This document shows, in pieces, positions 53,226 to 60,969 of a stretch of DNA of 64,000 nt. The notes beneath the pieces are model-generated. The model did no database searches and was not told where the DNA came from. It saw only the letters and a list, made by a program, of their open reading frames with translations. The DNA lies in the NCBI GenBank assembly GCA_031399025.1, contig JANNOJ010000068.1, positions 1 to 64,000 on the forward strand, read 5' to 3'. How positions within the stretch are numbered: the stretch's first letter is position 1; every line of letters begins with the position of its first letter. The translations under genes and the position numbers were made by a program. This stretch comes from CBDBZL01 sp031399025. GTDB taxonomy: Bacteria; Pseudomonadota; Alphaproteobacteria; Sphingomonadales; Sphingomonadaceae.

Positions 53226-54336
53226 CGGGCAGGAACAGCCGGACGGTGGTCCCTTGTCCCGGCTGCGATTCGAGTTCCACCCGGCCGCCTAGCTGCTGAA
53301 TGGTTCCAAAGACTTGACTAAGGCCCAGCCCTGAACCTTTTCCCACCGGTTTGGTGGTGAAAAACGGTTCTGCGGCACGTTCCAGGGTTTCGCAATCCAT
53401 CCCGCTGCCGGTGTCGGTGACGGCAACGTAGATCATCCCGGGACCATGGCGGCTGGTCGTAATCGTGAGTTCGCCTCCGCTCTCCATTGCGTCCCGGGCA
53501 TTGATCGCCAGGTTGACAAGCACATTCTCGAGTTGATTGCGGTCGACCACCGGCAACGGAAGGCCGGGCTCCAATTGCACTTCCACGGCAATGTGGCTGC
53601 CAACAATCTCGTCGAGCATATCGGCTACCGACGTCACGATGGCGTTGATATCATGGGGTCGCGGTTGCAGCGGCTGCTGGCGGGCGAAAGCGAGCAACTG
53701 ATCCGTCAGCTTGGCGGCGCGTTCGGCTCCGGCAAGCGCGCTCTCGATTGCGCGGGTTCCTTCCGGACCAGCCTGTCCCAGGCGCTTGGCCCGGTCCAGA
53801 TTGCCGATGACGACGCCAAGCAGGTTGTTGAAGTCGTGGGCCAACCCGCCGGTCAGTTGTCCGACCGCTTCCATCTTCTGCGCCTGACGCAGCATAGCTT
53901 CCGTTCGCTCGCGCTCTGCGGCCTCGAACCTGAGCGCATCGTTGACCTTCTGCAGCGCAGCCGGGGATGGGATCGCCACAAGCTTGGGCAGCAGCGGGAT
54001 CAGCACGATCGCGGTGACAACCGATGCCAGCGCGGTAAATGCCTTGACGATGGCTTCCCAGCCATAGGCCGGCACCCACAGCGTCACCATGCCCATCACG
54101 TGGGTCATCCCACAGGCGAGGATAAAGAGCGCGAACAGGCCCAGGATCCAGCCGAACTGCAGATCCTCCCTCATCGCGAGCAGCCGCCAGAGCACCAAGG
54201 GGATCGAGAAATATGCCGCAGCGATGAACCCATCCGATACCACATGTGTCCAGATGAGAGCGGGGTCCCAAAGCAAGCAATAACCATGAGGGGCCAGTCC
54301 GCGAACCGCGAGGAAGCGGTCGAGCCACTCGAACAT
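53218..54336 (-). CDS. Histidine kinase with an ethylene-receptor-like (ETR1-type) membrane sensor domain
   Basis: 372 residues. The first 120 form three membrane helices that match the plant ethylene-binding domain: SDGFIAAAYFSIPLVLWRL and FALFILACGMTHVMGMVTLW. The five residues known to be needed in Arabidopsis ETR1 (Asp25, Tyr32, Ile62, Cys65, His69) are all present here at 35, 42, 72, 75 and 79, an exact offset of ten; Cys and His bind the copper cofactor in ETR1. A coiled coil (130-155) leads to the HisKA domain with His167 (GGLAHDFNN), the N-box around 275 (NLAINARDAM), the G-boxes DTGSGM and GKGSGLGLS. Ligand binding is inferred. The partner receiver overlaps the 3' end. Confidence 0.88.
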   Translation of the reverse strand: MFEWLDRFLAVRGLAPHGYCLLWDPALIWTHVVSDGFIAAAYFSIPLVLWRLLAMREDLQFGWILGLFALFILACGMTHVMGMVTLWVPAYGWEAIVKAFTALASVVTAIVLIPLLPKLVAIPSPAALQKVNDALRFEAAERERTEAMLRQAQKMEAVGQLTGGLAHDFNNLLGVVIGNLDRAKRLGQAGPEGTRAIESALAGAERAAKLTDQLLAFARQQPLQPRPHDINAIVTSVADMLDEIVGSHIAVEVQLEPGLPLPVVDRNQLENVLVNLAINARDAMESGGELTITTSRHGPGMIYVAVTDTGSGMDCETLERAAEPFFTTKPVGKGSGLGLSQVFGTIQQLGGRVELESQPGQGTTVRLFLPVA

Positions 54337-54784
54337 CTGGAGCCTCCCAACTTCTAGGTGCTGCTCTCTATGCCTAGCCTGCGGCTGTAGGCAAGGACGA
54401 GCGCTCGAACGGGGCGCGGCCCTGATGCAAGGCGCCCCGCCCGAAGCCCAGGCCGGGCGGCGACGAAGCCTGAGCCGCCGGCGGGCTCCGGGCGGCCGCG
54501 ATCGGGCGGCATCGCTCCTGGCATCCCCGCGCGCACGACCGGACGCTATACCGACGGCGCCACCCGATCCCCGACCATGTTCGGCAGGCTCGAGGACCGC
54601 GGCGCATCCACACCCGCTGCGATCGCGGCGCCCACAACTTACATCTCCGCCATCGCCATCGCCCCGCCGTCATCTTCGGGCTATGACGCAGTCGGTCCGG
54701 AGCCTGGAGGCAGTTATTGTTTTCACAATAGACGCGCGGGGCCGCAAGAATATTTGTCCCGGTCGATTCTGCCCCGTCACATGG
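54337..54784. other. Intergenic region, no gene recognised
   Basis: About 450 bases between the kinase start and the end of the small membrane protein gene. Several frames are open, but all are Arg/Pro/Ala-rich and match nothing known. The region just before the kinase (54340-54420) should hold its promoter; no clear elements were picked out. Confidence 0.4.
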
Positions 54785-55165
54785 TCAGAGCAGTGCGGCC
54801 ACGCCCTTGAAGGCTGCGGTCAGGCCAAACGGCAGGCCAATGGCGCACAGCCACAGCGCCAGCCGGTCGCGGCTGAAGGCTCCAGCGAGTTGCGCATCCG
54901 CGGCGGCGGTGTCGGACAAGCCGTTCCAACGACCTTCGAACCAGCGCGCACCGGGAATGATGGCCGCCACCAACACGATCAGCCCGAAATACGGCAGGAT
55001 CGAGCCGCCATGGCTGCCCTTGAGCGCGGTCAGGGTGACAAAGATCTGCAGGCCGGTGTAGATGAGCAGGGCATAAGCGACGTGGTCGCTCATCCGCTTG
55101 CGCCAATCAAGCCTGTGGCCCGCCTCCGGGCGTTTCAACTTCGTATCGTTTAAGGCCTTGCTCAT
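54785..55165 (-). CDS. Small multi-pass membrane protein, unknown function
   Basis: 126 residues with a basic N-terminal tail (LKRPEAGHRLDWRKRMSDH) and three helices (VAYALLIYTGLQIFVTLTAL, LPYFGLIVLVAAIIPGA, LALWLCAIGLPFGLTAAF). A ribosome site TAGGAG precedes the ATG at 55165. Similar small proteins occur in sphingomonads without known role. Confidence 0.6.
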   Translation of the reverse strand: MSKALNDTKLKRPEAGHRLDWRKRMSDHVAYALLIYTGLQIFVTLTALKGSHGGSILPYFGLIVLVAAIIPGARWFEGRWNGLSDTAAADAQLAGAFSRDRLALWLCAIGLPFGLTAAFKGVAALL

Positions 55166-55229
55166 GCTCGGCTCCTATCCAGTCCCATCGCGGAGTATTC
55201 CAGATGCCGCGGGCGCTGGCAAGCATTCG

Positions 55230-55360
55230 CCTAGCCGGCGCCATTTCCCGCCCATCATCTGCTGGTTGGCCTATTCGCGGTCGAACGCCGCCCCGTTCAG
55301 CCCCTGGAGCCGCTCAATCATCTGGCGATGCATCGCCATCAGCTGCGCCCGGCCGATCCC
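55230..55360 (-). pseudogene. DUF4142 protein fragment with an in-frame amber stop
   Basis: The minus strand reads MHRQMIERLQGLNGAAFDRE, then TAG (plus-strand cta 55271-55273), then ANQQMMGGKWRRLG. DUF4142 proteins have a piece like LqgLsGaaFDraYvdaQv-gHq here, so the TAG stands for a Tyr codon. No start, signal peptide or rest of the domain is found nearby. The whole gap 55166-55531 holds no other gene. Confidence 0.45.
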
Positions 55361-55531
55361 GCTCCGATGCGCGAGGGCTACCACATGGGCGATTTCCTCC
55401 ACGGCGGCGACGCCGGGCTGAAGGCGGTGGTCGAAGCGATCGGCCTGGCCCTGTTGGCGCCGATCGGGGATGGAGGCGGCACGACGAGGCGGTCCAAGCG
55501 CGGCGGGACAGGGCCTCGAAGCGCGGGCGCT

Positions 55532-56623
55532 TTACTCAGCCGCGCCGCCCTGGGGTGCAAGATCGGCCGCGGTGAGCGAGGGCAGATCGCGCGCCGCCTG
55601 CGCCTGGGCGGCAAGCACCTGGGCCGGCGCGGCGACGAGGCCGATGTCCGCCAGCCGGCCACCCTGGCCCCAACTGCGCGCCCACTGGTCGATGTAGCGC
55701 CGCAGCCCGGGGATCTGCTCGAGATGGGCTTTCTTGACGTAGAGGTAGAGCGGCCGCGCGGCCGGGTAGGCGCCGCTGGCGATGGTCTCGGCGGTGGGTT
55801 TCACGCCGTTCATCGGCAGCGCCTGCAGCTCGGTTTGGTGCTCCCGGAAATAGGAGTAGCCCAGGATGGCGATAGCCAGCGGATTGTTGGCCACCTTGCG
55901 CACGATCAGCTCGTCGTCCTCGCCCTGGGCCAGATAGGCGCTGTCCGAGCGCAGCGCATCGCACACGCGGGTGAATTCCGCCGGATCGGTCTTGCGCAGT
56001 GCGGCCGTGCCGCCGCCGGAGAGGCAGCCGGGCGCGAGCACCAGCTCGGCGAGCGAATCGCGCGTGCCCGAGGTCTCGGGCGGGCCGTAGACCTCGATGT
56101 CGGCCGCCGGCAGCGCGGGGTCGAGCTCCGCCCAGGTCTGCGCCGCCTGTTCCTCGCCGAAGGGCGCGGCGGCGAGTGCGCGGTAGACCACCGCCGGGCT
56201 GAGATCGAACTCCAGCCCCTCATCGGTCGATGAGACGAACACCAGCCCATCGATTCCCACCTGCAGTTCGGCGATGTCGGTTACCCCGTTGGCCTGGCAG
56301 GCGGCGAATTCCGCGGCGGTCATGCGGCGCGAGGCGTGGGCCACGTCGGGCGTGTCGAGCCCGGCGCCGGCGCAGAACCGCTCGATCCCTTCGGTGGTTC
56401 CGGTCGATTCGATGGTGATCGCCGCCAGGTCGCGATCGGCTTCGGCGAGATCGTCGGCCACCGCCTCGGCAAAGGGGAACACGGTCGACGAGCCGACCGC
56501 CAGGACGCCCTGGCGGACCTGTTCCTCCTCGCTTTGCGCGCAGCCGACGAGTGCGAGTGCAGGCGCCAGCGCCAGCGCCGAAACCGCCGACAGCGCGCGG
56601 CGCAGCGTAAACCTTCCAGACAT
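55532..56623 (-). CDS. pstS: Phosphate-binding protein PstS-like (ABC transporter substrate-binding lipoprotein)
   Basis: 363 residues from ATG 56623, which has GGGAGGAGG directly upstream. Lipoprotein signal ALALAPALALVGC; then the phosphate-binding fold with VGSSTVFPFAEAVADDL, IESTGTTEGIERFCAGAG, and ETSGTRDSLAEL, whose Ser, Thr and Arg coordinate phosphate. pstC, pstA and pstB would normally follow but the downstream side is empty and the gene stands alone here, so it may serve a transporter encoded elsewhere. Confidence 0.85.
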   Translation of the reverse strand: MSGRFTLRRALSAVSALALAPALALVGCAQSEEEQVRQGVLAVGSSTVFPFAEAVADDLAEADRDLAAITIESTGTTEGIERFCAGAGLDTPDVAHASRRMTAAEFAACQANGVTDIAELQVGIDGLVFVSSTDEGLEFDLSPAVVYRALAAAPFGEEQAAQTWAELDPALPAADIEVYGPPETSGTRDSLAELVLAPGCLSGGGTAALRKTDPAEFTRVCDALRSDSAYLAQGEDDELIVRKVANNPLAIAILGYSYFREHQTELQALPMNGVKPTAETIASGAYPAARPLYLYVKKAHLEQIPGLRRYIDQWARSWGQGGRLADIGLVAAPAQVLAAQAQAARDLPSLTAADLAPQGGAAE

Positions 56624-56766
56624 CCTCCTCCCCCTCGCGCACGAATATAGGCCTTTCCATATGGCCATCGCTTGACAGCCTCATTACGGCCCGGGCGACG
56701 ATCCACCCGCCGCGGCGGCCCAGCCCAGGTGGCCTTGGCCAGCGCCGGCCAGAAAGGTGTCTGCAC

Positions 56767-57882
56767 ATGAAGGTCGGCTGCCCGCGCGAAATCAAGAATC
56801 GCGAATACCGCGTGGGCCTCACGCCCGAGAGCGCCAAGGAGTTGGTCCGCGCCGGTAACGAGGTGTGGATCGAGGCGGGCGCCGGCGCGGGGATCGGCGC
56901 CACCGATGCGGAATATGTCCATGCCGGGGCGCGCATCGTCGAGACGGCCCAGGCCATTTTCGGCGATTGCGAGATGGTGGTCAAGGTCAAGGAGCCCCAG
57001 CCCGAGGAGCGGGCGATGCTGCGCGCAGGCCAGATCCTGTACACCTACCTCCACCTCGCGCCCGACCCCGAGCAGACCGCCGATCTGGTGAAATCGGGCG
57101 TCACGGCCATCGCCTACGAGACGGTGACCGGTGCCGACGGCTCGCTGCCGCTGTTGAAACCGATGAGCCAGGTGGCCGGGCGGATGAGCATCCAGGCCGG
57201 CGCCACCGCGCTCGAGAAGGCGCATGGCGGCCGCGGCGTGCTGCTGGGCGGCGTGCCGGGCGTGCTGCCCGGCAAGGTGATCGTTATCGGCGGCGGCGTG
57301 GTCGGCTTCAATGCCGCGCAGATGGCCGCCGGGCTCGGCGCGGATGTGACGATCATGGACCGCAACCCCGAGGTGCTGGAGCGGGTGGGCACCTATTTCG
57401 AGGCACGGGCGAAGACCCGCTTTTCCAACCAGGCAAATCTCGAAGAGGCGGTGGGCGGGGCCGACCTGGTGATCGGCGCGGTGCTGATCCCCGGCGCTGC
57501 CGCGCCCAAGCTGGTGACGCGCGAGATGCTCGGCCACATGAAGCCGGGCGCGGTGCTGGTCGACGTGGCGATCGACCAGGGCGGCTGCTTCGAGACCAGC
57601 CATGCCACGACCCACGACGAGCCGACCTATGTGGTCGACGACATCGTCCATTACTGCGTCGCCAATATGCCTGGCGCAGTATCGCGCACCAGCACCTATG
57701 CGCTCAACAATGTCACCCTGCCGCATGCGCTCAAGATCGCGGCGCTGGGTTGGCGCGGGGCGATGCGGGCCGATCCGCATCTGGCCGAGGGGCTCAACGT
57801 GCACGCCGGCCGGGTGACCTACCCCGCGGTCGCGGGAGAGCTGGGCTATGCGCCCCTCGGGCGGGCCGAAGCGCTCGCCTAG
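56767..57882 (+). CDS. ald: Alanine dehydrogenase
   Basis: 371 residues. Catalytic residues fit the family exactly: Arg15 (NREYRVGLTP), Lys75 (VVKVKEPQ) and His96 (YLHLAPD). The NAD site has VIGGGVVGFNAAQMAAGLGA with Asp in VTIMDRN. It interconverts L-alanine and pyruvate plus ammonia. A weak site (AAAGG) precedes the ATG. It is divergent from pstS. Confidence 0.95.
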   Translation: MKVGCPREIKNREYRVGLTPESAKELVRAGNEVWIEAGAGAGIGATDAEYVHAGARIVETAQAIFGDCEMVVKVKEPQPEERAMLRAGQILYTYLHLAPDPEQTADLVKSGVTAIAYETVTGADGSLPLLKPMSQVAGRMSIQAGATALEKAHGGRGVLLGGVPGVLPGKVIVIGGGVVGFNAAQMAAGLGADVTIMDRNPEVLERVGTYFEARAKTRFSNQANLEEAVGGADLVIGAVLIPGAAAPKLVTREMLGHMKPGAVLVDVAIDQGGCFETSHATTHDEPTYVVDDIVHYCVANMPGAVSRTSTYALNNVTLPHALKIAALGWRGAMRADPHLAEGLNVHAGRVTYPAVAGELGYAPLGRAEALA

Positions 57883-57945
57883 CAGCGAGGGGAGCGCTGC
57901 CGGGAGTGGAAAAAGCCTGTAGGCTTAACGGGTTGTAAGCCACCA

Positions 57946-57960
57946 CCGGCGTATCGCCGG
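57946..57960 (+). promoter_or_regulatory. Hairpin directly before the diguanylate cyclase start
   Basis: CCGGCG-TAT-CGCCGG ends three bases before the ATG at 57964, where a ribosome site would be expected; no Shine-Dalgarno sequence is visible. A second palindrome AAGCCTGTAGGCTT lies at 57913-57926 and could end ald transcription. Together they may hold down translation of the cyclase. Confidence 0.35.
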
Positions 57961-57963
57961 CGC

Positions 57964-59670
57964 ATGGTGGGGCGTTTCTCGATCTTGGCTGCAGGCGTTG
58001 CAGGAGCCTTGCTCCTGTTGTTCACGCTGTCGGCGTTTTTGACCGCGGGCGAGTCGCGCGCCGGCCTTTCCACGCGGCAATGCCAAGCCTATTCGGATAC
58101 CCTGCTGGCGATGGGCGAAGCCGAGCGCCGGCTCGCCTGGGACTGCACGCGCAGCAGCGGGGAGGGCGGGAGGGCGGTGACCTGGCTCCGCTTCGAGGGC
58201 TGGAATCGCCCGCCGCGCTATCTCTTTGCGCCCTATACCGGGTTTGCGAGCATTACCATCGCCGCGCTCGAAGCCGACGGCAGCGTCCGGATGCGCCACT
58301 ACCGTCCAGCCGAGGTCGATCTCGTCGTCGCCAGCCAGTTCTTCCGCCTCGACCTGCCTGAGGCAAGCGCGACCACGCGGGCATACCTGGTGGCATTCGA
58401 CCGGCCCTATTCCATGATGCTGATCGGCGAGAGCAGGCTGGACGACGACCCGGCCGGCCGATCTACCCCGCAGGTGGCGATCCTCATCGCCTTGACCGCG
58501 GGTATGCTGGTCATGCCGTTCCTGTTCGATTTCCTCGCCTACATGATGCTGCGCGAACGGTTTGTGCTGGTGCATTCGGGCATGACCATGGCGGGCCTGG
58601 TCTGGGTGGCTGCCGCGGGCGGGCTGCTCAACGCCTTCGTCCAACTGCCGGTCGCAGTGCTGGCGCTTCTGGGGCAGATGGGTTTCGCCGTCGGCGCGTG
58701 TCTCACCGGGTTCTTCATCGATGCCTTCGTCGAACCCGACGCGCTGCCCCGCCGGGCGCGGGTCGCGCTCAGGGCGCTAAGCGGCCTGATGCTTTGCCTA
58801 GCCATCGCGTGCAGCCTGCAATTGCCCGCGCTCCAGGGGCCGGGCTCGACGATCTATCTCATAGCCTTCACCCCCATGGTCCCGGTCTGCCTGATCGCGA
58901 TCGTCTGGGCGCTCCTGCGAGGCAGCCGCGCCGCCTGGTTCGTCGTGGCCGCCTGGCTGCCGATCGTGGTGGTGACGGCGGAACGCGCTACGCGGGCGAT
59001 GTCCGATCATGCCGCGCCGCCGGTCGCCGATCTGGGCGTGTTCGTGGCCCTGGTTTTGGAGGTGGTGATCTTCGCGATGGGCATTGCTCACCGCCTCCTT
59101 TCCATCCGCCGCGAACGCGATCGGGCGATCGACCGGGTGAAGGCCCTCAAGCAGCTGTCCGAGCGTGACCCGTTGACCGGGCTGCTCAACCGGCGAGCCA
59201 TCGAGGAGCGCTTCGTCGTGCTGCGCCAGGATGGGTTCACGACCCTGGCGGTGATCGACCTCGATCATTTCAAGCGGATCAACGATACCTTCGGCCACGC
59301 CACCGGCGACCTGGTGCTCAAGGTCGTGGGTGAGGCGCTGCGGGTGGATGATGCGAACATGATGGCCTTCCGCATGGGTGGGGAGGAGTTCCTGCTGCTG
59401 ATCCGCGGCGCCGATAGCGTGCAGCGTGCCGAGCGGCAGCGACAGGAGATCGCCCGCTCGGTCGCCCAGGAGGACCTTGGTTGCCTGGTGACCGCCAGCA
59501 TGGGCATCGTCGAGGTGACCGGCGGCGCGCTGCCCGGGGTGAGCTTCGCGACGATCTACGCGCGCGCCGACCGGCTGTTGTACGAGGCGAAGGCCTCGGG
59601 CCGCAACCGGATGGCGTGCGAGCGGATCAAGGCCTTCCAGCCGCGCCACGGGGACCGGCGCGCCGCGTGA
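57964..59670 (+). CDS. Membrane diguanylate cyclase (7TM + GGDEF)
   Basis: 568 residues. An N-terminal signal anchor (ILAAGVAGALLLLFTLSAF) is followed by a periplasmic domain of about 150 residues (7TMR-DISM-like beta domain), seven membrane helices (from IALTAGMLVMPFLFDFLAYMM to LVLEVVIFAMGIAH) and a GGDEF domain: RDPLTGLLNRRAIEERF, VIDLDHFKRINDTFGHATGD, active site MGGEEF. It should make c-di-GMP in response to an extracellular cue. The RxxD inhibition site is absent at the usual place (DANM there), so product feedback is unlikely. Confidence 0.88.
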   Translation: MVGRFSILAAGVAGALLLLFTLSAFLTAGESRAGLSTRQCQAYSDTLLAMGEAERRLAWDCTRSSGEGGRAVTWLRFEGWNRPPRYLFAPYTGFASITIAALEADGSVRMRHYRPAEVDLVVASQFFRLDLPEASATTRAYLVAFDRPYSMMLIGESRLDDDPAGRSTPQVAILIALTAGMLVMPFLFDFLAYMMLRERFVLVHSGMTMAGLVWVAAAGGLLNAFVQLPVAVLALLGQMGFAVGACLTGFFIDAFVEPDALPRRARVALRALSGLMLCLAIACSLQLPALQGPGSTIYLIAFTPMVPVCLIAIVWALLRGSRAAWFVVAAWLPIVVVTAERATRAMSDHAAPPVADLGVFVALVLEVVIFAMGIAHRLLSIRRERDRAIDRVKALKQLSERDPLTGLLNRRAIEERFVVLRQDGFTTLAVIDLDHFKRINDTFGHATGDLVLKVVGEALRVDDANMMAFRMGGEEFLLLIRGADSVQRAERQRQEIARSVAQEDLGCLVTASMGIVEVTGGALPGVSFATIYARADRLLYEAKASGRNRMACERIKAFQPRHGDRRAA

Positions 59671-59869
59671 GCGCCGCCTGGGCGTTCGCCCTGGGTGGCT
59701 TGGGTCGCCCGCGCGACACGCTGGCGGGGGTGAATGGGATGGCGCCGGTTCGACCAGCCAGGGTTGACCGGCTGGCGAGGTCGGGAGACCTGGCCAGGGC
59801 CTGCGCCGGAATCGTCTGTCGGGCCGGCCGCTCGCGGAAGAGAACGGGGCCTGGCAATGTGCGGCGGGC

Positions 59870-60271
59870 TCAGGAGCGGGGCAGGAAGGGCGCCGCCAGT
59901 TCGGGTGGCACCCGCGTGAGCCGGCCGGTGCTGCGCTCGACCAGCGCCCAGGTGGTCCGGGCGCGCACCAGTTCGCGGCCCGCGGCATCGGTGAAGACGA
60001 TGTGGCGATCGAACCGCACGCCTCTCGCCGGGCCGAGCACCTGGGTCACCGCCGTAACACTGTCGCCCTCACCGATATTGCCGCGATAGTCGATCTCGTG
60101 CCGGGTAACGATCCAGCTGTAGGTGGCGATGTCCTGCGCGCGGGCGTCGGCCAGCCAGTGCGCGGCCGCCACCTCCTCCATCCACCGCACCCAGACCGCG
60201 TTGTTGACGTGGCCGTTGGTGTCGATGTGCTCGCGCGCGGCGGTGAAGGTGAGCGTGTGGCTGTTGCTCAT
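59870..60271 (-). CDS. Acyl-CoA thioesterase of the hotdog (YbgC/4HBT-like) family
   Basis: 133 residues. The hotdog fold with the active-site stretch TNGHVNNAVWVRWMEEVAA, YSWIVTRHEIDYRGNIGEGD and FDRHIVFTDAAGRELVRARTTW marks a 4HBT-type thioesterase acting on small acyl-CoAs. The ATG at 60271 overlaps the stop of the upstream HAD gene (ATGA), so the two form one translational unit. Substrate unknown. Confidence 0.85.
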   Translation of the reverse strand: MSNSHTLTFTAAREHIDTNGHVNNAVWVRWMEEVAAAHWLADARAQDIATYSWIVTRHEIDYRGNIGEGDSVTAVTQVLGPARGVRFDRHIVFTDAAGRELVRARTTWALVERSTGRLTRVPPELAAPFLPRS

Positions 60272-60893
60272 GCGGTTGCCTGGTCGAACGTGACGCCGAG
60301 CGCGCGCAGGTCGTGCTCTGCCTGGCGGGCATCGGTGAACCGGCGCGCCTGCATGCCCACCCCATCGGCGCCGCGCAGGTCGCCCGCGAGATCGTCGAGG
60401 AAAACGGTCTCGCCGGCAACGAGGCCGTGATCGGCGAGCAGGCGGCGCAAGCTGCGCGGATCGGGTTTCAGGAGGCCGATTTCGGCCGAGATCACCGCCG
60501 CCTCCAACCGCGGCCGGAAATCGGAGGCAGCCTCGAGGTGGACGGCGATCTTTCGGACATTGTCGCTGATCCCAACCAGCCGGCAGCCGGTGACGGCGAG
60601 GCGGCGCACGAGCGCCGCCGTTCCCTCCACGGGCGTGAGGCTGGCGAGCAGCTCGGCGACCAGCCGTTCCACCTGCGCCTGACCGAGCCCAAGGTCGCGC
60701 CGCCAGGCCTGCTCGCACTCCGCGAGCGTGATCTCGCCGCGATTGCGCGCCAGCCACGCCGCGCAGCTGGTAAACCGCGCCAGGGCGCGCTCGTCAGCCC
60801 CGTCCCCTCGCCGAACGTCCGGCGCGCGACAGGCTGCGGGTCCCAGCGCACGATGACGTTGCCCACCTCGACGACGATGTTGCGGATTGGCAT
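60268..60893 (-). pseudogene. HAD-family hydrolase with a frameshift and a changed nucleophile
   Basis: The N-terminal frame (ATG 60893, MPIRNIVVEVGNVIVRWDPQ to RRTFGEG) is followed after about 80 bases, in another frame, by ADERALARFTSCAAWLARNR, VGISDNVRKIAVHLEAASDF and the C-terminal LLKPDPRSLRRLLADHGL, ETVFLDDLAGDLRGADGVGM of a HAD hydrolase. The switch is near 60800-60815 beside runs of G, so an error in the sequence is possible. Motif I normally reads FDvGNVl; here it is VEVGNVI, with Glu in place of the nucleophilic Asp, which suggests real loss of function. The thioesterase gene starts within its stop. Confidence 0.7.
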
Positions 60894-60969
60894 CCGGTAG
60901 CTCCCTGACCCTGCTCCAAGCCCTGCTGCGCCTGCTCAGGGCACCGCTCGCTGTCGGTCTAGTCACCTC

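Noticed and set aside
57882..57964. c-di-GMP riboswitch before the diguanylate cyclase
   Set aside because: The gap is only 81 bases and shows two simple palindromes, not the conserved GEMM core.
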